From the NCBI GenBank assembly GCA_023480885.1, contig JAMCWX010000011.1:1-64000 (forward strand): 64,000 bases of DNA, in the 5' to 3' direction. Under the pieces are notes generated by a model. That model searched no databases. It worked only from the letters and a program-made list of their open reading frames with translations, and was not told the origin of the DNA. Of the stretch, positions 33,860-42,557 are shown one piece after another. How positions within the stretch are numbered: the stretch's first letter is position 1; each line of letters begins with the position of its first letter. The position numbers were made by a program, and so were the translations under genes. The stretch is from Chloroflexota bacterium. Lineage in GTDB: Bacteria > Chloroflexota > UBA6077 > FW602-bin22 > JACPRP01.

Positions 33860-34663
33860 CTATCTCGACCTCGACGAACTGGGAATCTGGGCCATCATCT
33901 TGGGCAATGCCTCTTTGGCAAGATCGATGGGCAGCGCCAGGCCTATGCCCACGAACGACCCTGTTGGGGACAGTATCGACGTCGCCACGCCGATTACTTC
34001 ACCTGACGAGTTGAAGATAGGGCCGCCAGAATTGCCAGGATTTATAGCCGCGTCGGTTTGTATCGCTTGGGGAATGGCTACCACGTCGCCATCGAAGATG
34101 AACGGTTCCAGGGCTCGACCTGTGCCACTGATCACTCCCGTGGTCACGGAATGCTCGAGGCCATAAGGATTGCCGATGACGATGGCCTTCTGTCCGACTC
34201 TGACTGTCGACGACGACCCAAGTGTCACGACGACCTGAGTATCTCGCGGAGGCACTTGCAGGAGAGCCAGGTCTAGCTCAGCGTTCGTCGCCACCACGGT
34301 AGCGTTCTGCCGCGAGCCATCGTTCATTACGACGACGATGCCAGTGCCGCCTCTGATCACGTGCTCATTGGTCAAGATCAGTCCCTTCTCCACGAAGAAT
34401 CCTGAACCTGATCCCTCGATGATCTCAGGCACGTCAGAGCTCGACATCCCTGGTACCTGTGGATGCGCGGAACGTGTCGTGATGTGTACGACGGCGTTTT
34501 GGTACTTTTCGATGATCTCTATCGTGTTGGATTCCTCAGTTGTGACCGCGGGGTCCTGGCTGTGTGCCTGGGAAGGCAAGCCCACGCCGGTGAGTGCTAC
34601 CGTCGTGACGCCGATTAGCGCTCCGATTATCAATCCAAAGAGCAATATCCTCAGTCTGCTCAT
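33860..34663 (-). CDS. HtrA/DegP-like trypsin-fold serine protease without PDZ domain
   Basis: 267 aa from the ATG 34663 (GGAGG nine bases upstream). An N-terminal signal anchor (LRILLFGLIIGALIGVTTVA) exports the protease. The catalytic triad is His in LTNEHVIRGG, Asp in NAELDLALLQV and Ser in INPGNSGGPIF. The chain ends shortly after the protease domain (FVGIGLALPIDLAKE), so the PDZ domain found in DegP/DegS is missing. Divergent from the aldolase gene; the 236-base gap between them must contain both promoters, although only ATAATT-like segments are visible. Confidence 0.88.
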   Translation of the reverse strand: MSRLRILLFGLIIGALIGVTTVALTGVGLPSQAHSQDPAVTTEESNTIEIIEKYQNAVVHITTRSAHPQVPGMSSSDVPEIIEGSGSGFFVEKGLILTNEHVIRGGTGIVVVMNDGSRQNATVVATNAELDLALLQVPPRDTQVVVTLGSSSTVRVGQKAIVIGNPYGLEHSVTTGVISGTGRALEPFIFDGDVVAIPQAIQTDAAINPGNSGGPIFNSSGEVIGVATSILSPTGSFVGIGLALPIDLAKEALPKMMAQIPSSSRSR

Positions 34664-34899
34664 CACTCGCCACCTCCACTACGCTCTCTGGCATTACAGA
34701 CGAATTCGTCGAGCCTCTGTCTCATAACACCAGGATCACGAAGCTCATATTCGAGTTCCCCCCGCTACTGCAATTTCAGGGCCATTAAGGCATCTTTCAC
34801 TTGTGCGAGCTGGCAGAGAGCCAGTCTCTACCGAAGCCGATGGCACAATAATTGATGTAACCTATCCGAGCAAAAACGAAAGCATTTGGAGGGTGTTGT

Positions 34900-35811
34900 A
34901 TGGCGATAACCAAGTTGAGGAGGCCCAAGCTTGAAGAGTTGGATCTCAGCCTCGGGAAAAAGACGAGGCTTTACAGGCTGATGTTCCAATACGGCCCGGC
35001 GAATGGGACGCTATTGTTTTTGCCCGTCGATCAAGGTCTCGAGCACGGCCCTCGGGACTTTTTCGCCAACCCTGACAGCATTGATCCTGAGTTTCAGTTG
35101 CGCATCGCGAAAGAGGGAAGATACTCGGGCGTGGTCTTCCACGTCGGCATTGCCCAGAAGTATCTCAAAGAATTCGCTGGCCAGGTGCCGCTGGTGCTGA
35201 AGCTGAATGGCAAGACGGACATCCCCTCGGACAGGCACGCCTTCTCGGGGCAAACAGCGTCTGTCGAGGAGGCGGTACGGCTGGGAGCCGATGCCGTAGG
35301 TTACACTCTCTACATCGGCTCACCAGCGCAGGATCGAGATTTCATCCAGTTCTTCCACATTCGAGAGGAAGCCGAACGGTTTGGCGTGCCTATAATCGTC
35401 TGGGCATACCCGAGGGGCGAAGCTATCGAGGCTAAAGGCGGCAGAGATAGCCTCTACGCTATCGACTACGCCGCGAGAGTGGCGTGCGAGCTTGGCGCTG
35501 ACGTGGTGAAACTGAACCTGCCCAAGCTGGACGAGGAACGAAGCGATCAAGCGCGCGAGCCTTACAGCCGTCTGCGCTACAGCGAGGAGGAAGCTGTTCG
35601 CAAGGTGGTACGATCCGCCGGCAAGACGCTGGTGCTCTTTTCGGGCGGGGAAAAGGTGAGCGACGAGCAGTTGCTGGCGAAGGCGAAGATCGTGATGGAC
35701 GCGGGTGCGACTGGCCTCATCTTTGGTCGCAACATGTGGCAGCGTCCGTATACCGAAGCTTTGAGAATGACCGACACCATCAAGCGCATGATGATGGACT
35801 ATTCGGCGTGA
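34900..35811 (+). CDS. Class I fructose-bisphosphate aldolase, archaeal (DhnA) type
   Basis: 303 aa, RBS TTTGGAGGG. Interconverts fructose-1,6-bisphosphate and triose phosphates through a Schiff base. LPVDQGLEHGPRDF and the Schiff-base lysine segment ACELGADVVKLNLPK, plus VLFSGGEKVSDEQLL and GATGLIFGRNMWQRP near the phosphate site, identify the DhnA/FbaB family. No bifunctional FBPase features were seen. This family is common in archaea and in many anaerobic bacteria. Confidence 0.9.
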   Translation: MAITKLRRPKLEELDLSLGKKTRLYRLMFQYGPANGTLLFLPVDQGLEHGPRDFFANPDSIDPEFQLRIAKEGRYSGVVFHVGIAQKYLKEFAGQVPLVLKLNGKTDIPSDRHAFSGQTASVEEAVRLGADAVGYTLYIGSPAQDRDFIQFFHIREEAERFGVPIIVWAYPRGEAIEAKGGRDSLYAIDYAARVACELGADVVKLNLPKLDEERSDQAREPYSRLRYSEEEAVRKVVRSAGKTLVLFSGGEKVSDEQLLAKAKIVMDAGATGLIFGRNMWQRPYTEALRMTDTIKRMMMDYSA

Positions 35812-35839
35812 AAGCTTTCCCTGAGTCGGCCCTTGGGTT

Positions 35840-35845
35840 TATAAT
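35840..35845 (+). promoter_or_regulatory. -10 element upstream of cysK
   Basis: TATAAT in GGGTTTATAATTGC, 119 bases before the cysK start and just after the aldolase stop. No convincing -35 hexamer at the right distance. It suggests that cysK can be transcribed independently of the aldolase gene. Confidence 0.45.
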
Positions 35846-35963
35846 TGCTTTGCCTATCCAGTAGGCCTTGCAGATCGTGGGACGTCCTTGAGGCAGTTGC
35901 CTGGGGCACCCGCGGCAGGATAAGAGCGGTGGAGCAAGGCGATATGAACCTGAGGAGGAAAGA

Positions 35964-36905
35964 GTGGCAAGGATCTTCGACGATATCACGCAAACAGTTG
36001 GCGGAACACCGCTAGTCAAGCTGAACAAGATCACCGATGGGGCTGGCGCGACGGTGGTGGCCAAGCTAGAAAGCTTCAATCCCCTTAGCAGCGTCAAAGA
36101 TCGCATTGGCGTTGCGATGATCGACGAGGCTGAGAAGGAGGGCATCCTCAAGAAAGACACCGTGATCGTCGAGCCGACTAGCGGCAACACAGGCATCGCC
36201 CTGGCGTTCGTCGCGGCGTCCAGGGGCTATCGGCTCATCCTGACGATGCCCGAGACTATGAGCGTTGAACGGCGTCGCCTGCTGCAATTCCTCGGTGCCC
36301 AGTTGGTCCTGACGCCCGGATCAGAGGGCATGCCCGGAGCTATTCGCAAAGCGGAGGAGCTCGTCGAGACGACGCCGAACGCCTGGATGCCCCAGCAGTT
36401 CAAGAACCCGGCTAATCCGAAGATCCATCGGGAAACGACTGCCGAGGAGATCTGGCAGGACACAGATGGCCAGGTGGATATCCTGGTCTCTGGCGTGGGC
36501 ACGGGAGGAACGTTAACTGGGATCGGCGAGGTGATCAAGTCACGCAAGCCGTCGTTCCTCGTCGTGGCCGTCGAGCCGATAGATTCCCCTGTTCTCAGCG
36601 GCGGCAAGCCTGGCCCGCACAAGATTCAGGGCATTGGCGCCGGCTTCGTGCCGGACGTGCTGGATAGTCGACTGATCGACGAGATCGTTCAGGTTACGGC
36701 AGACCAGGCGGTGGGTGCGGCACGGCAACTGGCCAAGTTGGAGGGAATCCTCGTGGGTATCAGCAGCGGAGCGGCGCTCTACGCGGCTCTTCAGGTGGCT
36801 AAGCGGCCGGAAAACGCCGGGAAGCTCGTCGTAGTCGTCTTGCCGGACACAGGAGAGCGATACCTCTCGACGATACTTTTCGAAGAGGTGAATCAGGCCC
36901 TGTAA
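35964..36905 (+). CDS. cysK: Cysteine synthase A (O-acetylserine sulfhydrylase)
   Basis: 313 aa from GTG with GAGGAGG seven bases upstream. PLP-dependent: the lysine is in [12 protein letters not shown], the substrate loop is [12 protein letters not shown], the phosphate-binding loop is [15 protein letters not shown], and the C-terminal [12 protein letters not shown] is conserved. Catalyses O-acetylserine + sulfide to cysteine. It stands alone between the aldolase and the nitrogen region. Confidence 0.95.
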   Translation: MARIFDDITQTVGGTPLVKLNKITDGAGATVVAKLESFNPLSSVKDRIGVAMIDEAEKEGILKKDTVIVEPTSGNTGIALAFVAASRGYRLILTMPETMSVERRRLLQFLGAQLVLTPGSEGMPGAIRKAEELVETTPNAWMPQQFKNPANPKIHRETTAEEIWQDTDGQVDILVSGVGTGGTLTGIGEVIKSRKPSFLVVAVEPIDSPVLSGGKPGPHKIQGIGAGFVPDVLDSRLIDEIVQVTADQAVGAARQLAKLEGILVGISSGAALYAALQVAKRPENAGKLVVVVLPDTGERYLSTILFEEVNQAL

Positions 36906-37023
36906 GCTGATGGCCTGATCCTTGCTGCCAACTTCATCTTTGCCGACAATCCTCTTAAGGGTATGGTTTGCCGTGCCCTTTTCCCTTCTATGTGTTGTTC
37001 TACTCAACTTTGACTGGTGGTCC

Positions 37024-37040
37024 TTGTGCGTTATATACAA
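37024..37040. promoter_or_regulatory. Candidate operator TTGTGC-N5-ATACAA
   Basis: TTGTGC GTTAT ATACAA, an imperfect member of the dyad TTGTGC-N5-GCACAA that recurs before nitrogen-related genes in this window. It lies in the 455-base gap between cysK and the zinc-ribbon/TPR gene, which holds no other feature I can name besides the second dyad at 37182. Confidence 0.45.
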
Positions 37041-37181
37041 TTCCAAGGCGCAGGGGCAACTCCATACCCTTCCTCTTTGTGTTTTCAACCTGATGCGGAA
37101 CCCTTCGAGAGACCCTAATTGCCCGCACGATGACCACGCACGGCAGATGAAAGCCTCGAAGAGCTTGTGCCACCCTTATTC

Positions 37182-37198
37182 TTATGCGTTACGCACAA
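37182..37198. promoter_or_regulatory. Candidate operator TTATGC-N5-GCACAA
   Basis: TTATGC GTTAC GCACAA; the right half-site is perfect and the left differs at one base. It lies 163 bases before the zinc-ribbon/TPR gene that begins the ammonium-transporter run. A wider inverted repeat, GCTTGTGC (37163-37170) and GCACAAGC (37193-37200), overlaps it. Confidence 0.55.
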
Positions 37199-37360
37199 GC
37201 ATGAGCGATAAACTTGTTGCCTGGCGTACATTGCTCTGCCAAACGCCGTCATGCTATGGTGCAGTATGCCAAAGGGATGCAGGTCTCGTTGATGAGGTGG
37301 GGGAATCACGCCAGCAAAGTCGCTGCCTTAGTACGTCAGCAGAAAGGGGTTGAAGGAAGA

Positions 37361-37999
37361 ATGACGTTTCCGACCATACAACGCTTTTGTCCGTATTGTG
37401 GAAAGCCCCGTGCCGAGACGTGGTGTTTCTGTGAGTTCTGTGGCGAGCCGCTCCCGGCCGGGCACAATCCTGGCTCGACGCTGGGAAAGAGTGAAACGGC
37501 GATTGGAAAAGCGGGACGAATCAGTGGGACTACGGCTCTCTGGTCGAAGGCGCAGGAGCAGTTTCACCAGGGCAATTACGAAGGCGCAGAGCAATGCCTA
37601 CAGGAACTGGCAGCAGAAGGCATGGACTATCCTGAGGCTCTGGCGCTGTGGGGCGCGGTATGTCTGCGTCGCTATCGGCCTGACCAGGCGCGGGAGCTGC
37701 TGGAACGAGCTATCACCCTGGCTCCGAGCTCGCCTTTCGTGCGCTTATGCATGGCGGAGTACTGGCTGGCGCTGGGGATTCCATCGCGGGCGCAGGAGGA
37801 ATTGAAGACGGCAGCGGGAGTCGGTGTCAATGACCCCCTGCTCTATGGGGCCATCCGTGCAATCTCAGGCAGAGTCCAGCGGGCAAACCGCTGGAGCTTC
37901 GTGCGGGCTCCAGCGTTTCCTTCTCTGAGGGGGATCAGCCGTTTGTTGGGAGTGCCACTGGTGGCTAGATCTGGGAGAGAAAACAAACTTCCAGCTTAG
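37361..37999 (+). CDS. Zinc-ribbon and TPR-repeat protein
   Basis: 212 aa from ATG 37361 (GAAGGAAG upstream); the track's start at 37214 is unsupported. An N-terminal zinc ribbon has two CxxC knuckles (FCPYCGKPR and FCEFCGEPL). After a short linker, residues about 55-165 form TPR-like helical repeats (ALWSKAQEQFHQGNYEGAEQCLQELA, split here as WSKAQEQFHQGN and YEGAEQCLQELA). The C-terminus is basic. I know no specific function. It is the first gene after two candidate TTGTGC dyads and lies 47 bases before the membrane protein and amtB1, so it may belong to the same unit. Confidence 0.7.
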   Translation: MTFPTIQRFCPYCGKPRAETWCFCEFCGEPLPAGHNPGSTLGKSETAIGKAGRISGTTALWSKAQEQFHQGNYEGAEQCLQELAAEGMDYPEALALWGAVCLRRYRPDQARELLERAITLAPSSPFVRLCMAEYWLALGIPSRAQEELKTAAGVGVNDPLLYGAIRAISGRVQRANRWSFVRAPAFPSLRGISRLLGVPLVARSGRENKLPA

Positions 38000-38046
38000 G
38001 GCGGGCCAGTGTCCGCACATACGTTCGAATAAGGGAAGGAGAGATT

Positions 38047-38571
38047 GTGCCCACCTTGATTCTCTTCGGACTAATGCTAGTCGTTATGCTAATGCGCACC
38101 TTCCTCCCCGTCGGAGCGAAGGCGAAAGGACAGCGTTTATGGGATACGAAGCTGTCCTTCAGGGAGCGGCTGCTCTTGCAGAGAACGAACATTTATGCCG
38201 TTGGCTTCGTACTTCTCATCGCCACGCTCTTCGGCGCTCTACCTCAGACGTGGGAGATTCTGATCGTATTGGCAGTGTTCGCAGTCCTCCTCATACCCGT
38301 CCGTTACGTCGTGACATCGGAGGGCGTGGCGATGAATAACGTGGTGTTCCGCCCGTGGGGTGACTTCACAGGGATAGAGGTGACGCGCCGACGCATTCGG
38401 CTAGTCGGCAAGCCCGGCCTGCGTCCCTTTGACATGGCCCTTCTAGATGGCCACCAGAAAGAGGTTTCGGATGTCCTGCGTAGGTTCGTAGCCGAACATA
38501 GATTACAGAAGGGGGGAAGCCTCGTGAGGAAGGGCTCGCCAGAGGGGCCTGTGCGTATCGTGACTCGCTAA
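38047..38571 (+). CDS. Membrane protein of unknown function next to amtB
   Basis: 174 aa from GTG (AAGGGAAGGAG upstream). One hydrophobic segment at the N-terminus (ILFGLMLVVMLMRTFLPVG), and two more at about residues 50-85 (YAVGFVLLIATLFGAL and ILIVLAVFAVLLIPV). The C-terminal half is soluble and resembles a PH-like/DUF5673-type domain (GDFTGIEVTRRRIRLVG). The stop lies 32 bases before the amtB1 start. No family can be named with confidence; association with ammonium transport is only by position. Confidence 0.65.
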   Translation: MPTLILFGLMLVVMLMRTFLPVGAKAKGQRLWDTKLSFRERLLLQRTNIYAVGFVLLIATLFGALPQTWEILIVLAVFAVLLIPVRYVVTSEGVAMNNVVFRPWGDFTGIEVTRRRIRLVGKPGLRPFDMALLDGHQKEVSDVLRRFVAEHRLQKGGSLVRKGSPEGPVRIVTR

Positions 38572-38603
38572 TGACCATTGATAATCGAAGGAGGGTAAAT
38601 GCA

Positions 38604-40283
38604 ATGAAAGGTATATTTCGTTTGCTCCCGAGTGGGAGGATCGCGCTACTTGTATTATCGGTGCTGCTCATCGCCCTTGCCCTGAACGTCGGCGTGGTTG
38701 CCGCCGACGGGCCTGCCGGTTCAAGCGAGCCACCTGTGGCGGATCCGTCCGGTTTGACTACTGGCAGCGGCGCTGACGTTGTGGGGATAGCGCCAGGGAC
38801 AATTACCAAGGACGATTACAGCCAGGCGGTCCAGGCGGAGCCGTTTGCGGCCAAGCTGGCTGATCTGGTCAATCAGAACCGCTTGGGGATCAACTTCGTG
38901 TGGGTGCTCATCTGCGGGTATCTGGTTATGATCATGCAGGTGGGATTCGCTCTGGTGGAGACGGGCTTCTGCCGAGCCAAGAACGCCATGCACGTCATGC
39001 TCATGAACTTTATGGTTTACGGGTTGGGCATGCTGGGCTACTTTGTCGCAGGATTCGCCTTCCAGTTTGGTGGCATTGGCAGGGTAGGGGTTCCCAACCT
39101 GGGCGGCTTGGGCGTCCTCAATCAAGAGTGGACGATCAACCTGGCCGGGACCGACTGGGGCTTGCTTGGACACTCAGGGTTCTTCCTGGCTGGAAGTGGC
39201 TATGACGTTGCTGTGGCTGTGATGTTTCTGTTCCAGATGATGTTCATGGACACGACGGCCACCATCCCCACCGGCGCCATGGCTGAGCGCTGGAAGTGGA
39301 CCGCCTTCGTGGTCTACGGGTTCTTTGTCTCCGCCATTATTTACCCCGTATTCGGTAACTGGGCGTGGGGTGGCGGGTGGCTTTCCCAGCTCGGGTCAAT
39401 CGGTCTCGGCGCGGGCTATCTCGACTTCGCGGGCAGCGGCGTCGTGCACGCAGTGGGCGGCTGGACGGCGCTGGCAGGAGCAATAGTGTTGGGTGCCCGA
39501 ATTGGGAAATACAATAAGGACGGAAGCAGCAACGCCATCCCTGGCCACAATATCGTCCTGGCAACCGCGGGAACCTTTATCCTGGCATTCGGCTGGTTCG
39601 GGTTCAACCCCGGGAGTACCTTGGGTGCCTCAGGCATGGGGAATCTGCGCATCGGGATCGTGGCGGTCTCCACGATGCTGGCGGGAGCCAGTGGCGCTCT
39701 GATGGCAATGATCTACACTTGGGCCACGTCCAAGAAGCCCGATCCGGGCATGTGCCTCAACGGCCTGCTGGCCGGCCTGGTGGCGATCACGGCCCCGAGT
39801 GGTTTCGTTAGCCCCTACTTTGCGGTGGTCATCGGCGCTATCGCCGGTGTCTTGGTAGTGGTAGGCGCGGCCGTCATCGATCGGGTTCTACACGTGGACG
39901 ACCCGGTGGGCGCCATTGCGGTTCACGGCGTGAACGGGGCCTGGGGCCAATTGGCGCTGGGTCTCTTTGCCGATGGCACAATGAATTACAATGGCCTGAC
40001 CGCCAGGGGCCTCTTCTTCGGCGATGCCGGGCAGTTGGGGGCTCAGGTGGTTGGTACGGTGGTGGCGTTCGTCTGGGCATTCGGTGTCTCCTGGGTCTTC
40101 TTCAAAGCGGTGGATGCAGTCATCGGCATGCGGGTTGCTCCCGAGGTGGAACTTGCCGGTCTGGACCTGCCTGAGTTGGGCCTGCCTGGGTATTCGTCTG
40201 ACGCTGAGCCCTACAGAATGCCGCTGCCTCTTCCTGTGGCCGGGCACCCCCATCCAGTGGCCAAGCCGACTGGCGCCAACTAG
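38604..40283 (+). CDS. amtB: Ammonium transporter, long form with signal peptide
   Basis: 559 aa from ATG 38604 (GGAGGG eight bases upstream). An N-terminal signal peptide (IALLVLSVLLIALALNVGVVAA) and about 70 extra periplasmic residues precede the transporter fold. The pore's twin histidines lie in GSGVVHAVGGWTALAG and AIAVHGVNGAWGQLALG; the conserved Asp lies in LDFAGSG. VWVLICGYLVMIMQVGFALVE and FNPGSTLG are typical. The long form with its own leader is distinct from the amtB2 copy at 41043. A PII gene follows after 156 bases, the usual amtB-glnB partnership. Confidence 0.93.
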   Translation: MKGIFRLLPSGRIALLVLSVLLIALALNVGVVAADGPAGSSEPPVADPSGLTTGSGADVVGIAPGTITKDDYSQAVQAEPFAAKLADLVNQNRLGINFVWVLICGYLVMIMQVGFALVETGFCRAKNAMHVMLMNFMVYGLGMLGYFVAGFAFQFGGIGRVGVPNLGGLGVLNQEWTINLAGTDWGLLGHSGFFLAGSGYDVAVAVMFLFQMMFMDTTATIPTGAMAERWKWTAFVVYGFFVSAIIYPVFGNWAWGGGWLSQLGSIGLGAGYLDFAGSGVVHAVGGWTALAGAIVLGARIGKYNKDGSSNAIPGHNIVLATAGTFILAFGWFGFNPGSTLGASGMGNLRIGIVAVSTMLAGASGALMAMIYTWATSKKPDPGMCLNGLLAGLVAITAPSGFVSPYFAVVIGAIAGVLVVVGAAVIDRVLHVDDPVGAIAVHGVNGAWGQLALGLFADGTMNYNGLTARGLFFGDAGQLGAQVVGTVVAFVWAFGVSWVFFKAVDAVIGMRVAPEVELAGLDLPELGLPGYSSDAEPYRMPLPLPVAGHPHPVAKPTGAN

Positions 40284-40439
40284 GTGGTTATGCAGTATCT
40301 TCGCAGTGCAGCCGTTCGGTAGACGCATTGCCTGTGCCTGATACGATCGAGGCAGTCCTGATAGCGACGACATGCTAGCGTTCGTTACGCTGGGTCACTC
40401 AGGGTGTGAGTTAGTAGCGTTGAGTAAAGGAGAAGTGGC

Positions 40440-40778
40440 GTGAAGAAGATAGAGGCGATTATTCGGCCGGAAAAGCTTGGCGTTGTGCGGAAGGCCCTCG
40501 AGGAAGTGGGGTATGCCGGCCTGACGATCAGCGACGTTCGGGGGCACGGCGCACAAAGGGGGATCAAGGAGCATTTCCGGGGCACGGAGTTTATCGTGGA
40601 TATTCTGCCGAAGGTCAAGGTCGAGCTGGTTGTGCCCGATTCCATGTCGGCGCGAGTTGTAAAAGAGATATGCGACGCTGCGCGCACGGGCGCAATCGGG
40701 GACGGAAGGGTGTTTGTGTCCACTGTGGACGAGGCCATCCGCATCCGCACGGGGGAGAGCGGCGATGCTACGCTCTAG
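40440..40778 (+). CDS. glnB: PII nitrogen regulatory protein
   Basis: 112 aa from GTG (AAAGGAGAAG upstream). PII proteins bind ATP/ADP and 2-oxoglutarate and gate AmtB and other nitrogen proteins. KKIEAIIRPEKL, the T-loop (residues about 37-55, AQRGIKEHFRGTEF), LPKVKVELVV and the signature TGAIGDGRVFVSTVDEAIRIRTGE are all present. Gln39 and Lys58 are kept. Tyr51, the uridylylation site in enteric PII, is Phe51 here and position 46 is also Phe, so covalent control through Tyr51 is impossible. Lies between two amtB genes. Confidence 0.93.
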   Translation: MKKIEAIIRPEKLGVVRKALEEVGYAGLTISDVRGHGAQRGIKEHFRGTEFIVDILPKVKVELVVPDSMSARVVKEICDAARTGAIGDGRVFVSTVDEAIRIRTGESGDATL

Positions 40779-40883
40779 CCCGTGCGGCTTCACTGCCAGT
40801 ACGGTCCTAACTAGCACGAGGGCATGTATGCAAATTGGGATTCTTGCCTGTCCTATCTGGGTTGGCACGCATGCTTCATCGCT

Positions 40884-40900
40884 TAGTGCACTTGGCACAA
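40884..40900. promoter_or_regulatory. Candidate operator TAGTGC-N5-GCACAA upstream of amtB2
   Basis: TAGTGC ACTTG GCACAA, 142 bases before the amtB2 ATG. The following bases AAGTGTTCC are repeated after the second dyad 48 bases downstream, so GCACAAGTGTTCC forms a 13-base direct repeat. Confidence 0.5.
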
Positions 40901-40931
40901 GTGTTCCGCCCGATAATTCGTTTACGGTATC

Positions 40932-40948
40932 TTATGTCTTCCGCACAA
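40932..40948. promoter_or_regulatory. Candidate operator TTATGT-N5-GCACAA upstream of amtB2
   Basis: TTATGT CTTCC GCACAA; perfect right half-site, 4/6 left half-site. Second of two sites before amtB2, followed by the same GTGTTCC tail as the first. Confidence 0.45.
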
Positions 40949-41042
40949 GTGTTCCACTGCAAAGTTCGTCTAAGCCAACGTTGTGTCTCTTCACAGTCTC
41001 CCGCTAGACTTACTCGTGACAAATGTGAAAGTGGGGGACTGA

Positions 41043-42323
41043 ATGAGCATCGATCCTGTATCCGCGTCGCAAATAGTTTCAAGCGCCGCCGCTGCGGAGG
41101 TTAACACTGGCGATACTGCCTGGGTGCTGGCTTCGGCGGCGCTGGTCATGCTGATGACCCCTGCGCTGGCCTTCTTCTATGGGGGCATGGTCAGGCAGAA
41201 GAACGTGCTGGCGACCATAATGCAGAGCTTCGTCATCGTGGCCTTGATCAGCGTGCAGTGGGTTTTGTGGGGCTACAGCCTGGCGTTCGGGCCTGACGTC
41301 AAAGGTCTGATCGGCAACCTGGACTGGCTGGGCTTGAACGGGGTTGGTCTGGCGCCGAATGCCGACTACGCGGCGACGATTCCACACCAGGCTTTCATGA
41401 TCTTTCAGGGGATGTTCGCGGTGATCACGCCGGCGTTGATCACAGGGGCATTCGCGGAGAGGATGAAGTTCAAGAGTTTCCTGATATTCGTGTTGTTGTG
41501 GGCGACGATTGTGTACGATCCCATTGCTCACTGGGTCTGGGGCCAGGGCGGATGGCTAAAAGCGATGGGCGCTCTGGATTTCGCCGGGGGCACGGTAGTT
41601 CACATCAGCTCTGGGTTCGCGGCGCTGGCGGCAGCGCTGATAATGAAGAAGCGAATCGGGCTCGATGAAGAGACGATTGAGCCGCACGATTCCACAATGG
41701 TCGTGCTGGGCGCCGCGTTTCTGTGGTTTGGTTGGTTTGGCTTCAACGCGGGCAGCGCCTTGACGTCTGGATCGCTGGCGACAAGCGCCTTCGTCGTCAC
41801 GAACACAGCGGCAGCGACAGCGGCTCTGGCGTGGATGACGATGAGTTGGTGGATGGGCGGGAAGCCGAGCGTGATCGGCACGGCCTGCGGCGCCGTGGCG
41901 GGCCTGGTCGCGATCACTCCAGGTTCAGGCTTCGTCACGCCGATGGCAGCTGTGATCATCGGTCTGGGCGCCGGCGTCTTCTGTTACCTTGCCTGCCACA
42001 TCAAGGCGCGGAGCAATTTCGTCGACGACTCGCTAGACGTGATGGGCGTGCACGGCGTGGGAGGAGTGTGGGGCGCCTTGGCGACCGGGCTTTTCGCTAC
42101 TGTTGCCGTCAACTCGGCCGGCGCCAACGGTCTGTTTTACGGCAACCCTGAGCAAATAACCGCCCAGTTGATAGCGGTCGCCGCCTCTGCGACGTATTCA
42201 TTCGTGGTCACAGTTGGAATCTTGAAGGCAATCGACGTGGTGTTCGGCCTGCGCGTTGCGCCGCATGAGGAAGTCCACGGACTGGACATCACGCAGCACG
42301 GCGAACCTGCCTACTCTATTTAG
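41043..42323 (+). CDS. amtB: Ammonium transporter, short form
   Basis: 426 aa, ATG with GGGGGA upstream. No cleavable leader is evident; the first membrane segment (WVLASAALVMLMTPALAFFYGG) carries the usual LMTPALAFFYGGMVRQKN signature. Pore histidines are in GGTVVHISSGFAALAAAL and MGVHGVGGVWGALATG; FAERMKFKSF and FGWFGFNAGSALTSG are conserved. The second Amt of the cluster, with its own upstream region holding two TTGTGC-type dyads, so it is probably regulated separately from amtB1-glnB. Confidence 0.95.
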   Translation: MSIDPVSASQIVSSAAAAEVNTGDTAWVLASAALVMLMTPALAFFYGGMVRQKNVLATIMQSFVIVALISVQWVLWGYSLAFGPDVKGLIGNLDWLGLNGVGLAPNADYAATIPHQAFMIFQGMFAVITPALITGAFAERMKFKSFLIFVLLWATIVYDPIAHWVWGQGGWLKAMGALDFAGGTVVHISSGFAALAAALIMKKRIGLDEETIEPHDSTMVVLGAAFLWFGWFGFNAGSALTSGSLATSAFVVTNTAAATAALAWMTMSWWMGGKPSVIGTACGAVAGLVAITPGSGFVTPMAAVIIGLGAGVFCYLACHIKARSNFVDDSLDVMGVHGVGGVWGALATGLFATVAVNSAGANGLFYGNPEQITAQLIAVAASATYSFVVTVGILKAIDVVFGLRVAPHEEVHGLDITQHGEPAYSI

Positions 42324-42344
42324 TATCTTGGGGGAAACGTTTCA

Positions 42345-42440
42345 ATGGAGACGGTAATAGCGCTCGTGTCGTTCATAGGACTTGTCGCGATCTGGGTAGT
42401 GTTGCCGCTGAGATCGTCGTCAGAGGATGTGATTTCCTAG
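42345..42440 (+). CDS. Short single-span membrane peptide (31 aa)
   Basis: Too short for the ORF track. ATG 42345 is preceded by GGGGGAAACG nine bases upstream, and 21 bases separate it from the amtB2 stop. The peptide (start METVIALVSFIGLVAIWVVL, then PLRSSSEDVIS) is one hydrophobic helix with a short hydrophilic C-terminus, the shape of small accessory subunits of membrane proteins. No known family is recognised. Its position suggests an amtB2-associated peptide; conservation elsewhere would be needed to be sure. Confidence 0.5.
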   Translation: METVIALVSFIGLVAIWVVLPLRSSSEDVIS

Positions 42441-42495
42441 AACGTGTCAGAGGCGTTGGACGTCTGATACCGATCACAGCAGACACGCTGCGGTA

Positions 42496-42531
42496 GGGGC
42501 AAAGCGTTCGCGAATGAGAATGCTTCGCCCC
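42496..42531. terminator. GGGGC...GCCCC hairpin between convergent genes
   Basis: GGGGC-A-AAGC-G-TTC pairs with GAA-T-GCTT-C-GCCCC around an 8-base loop. It sits between amtB2/short ORF (+) and pucR (-) and could end transcription from both sides, though no U-tract follows. The sequence is of the GGGGCGAAGC dispersed-repeat type. Confidence 0.5.
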
Positions 42532-42557
42532 TGGTCGTCCAAGCGTGTACGTCCAGA

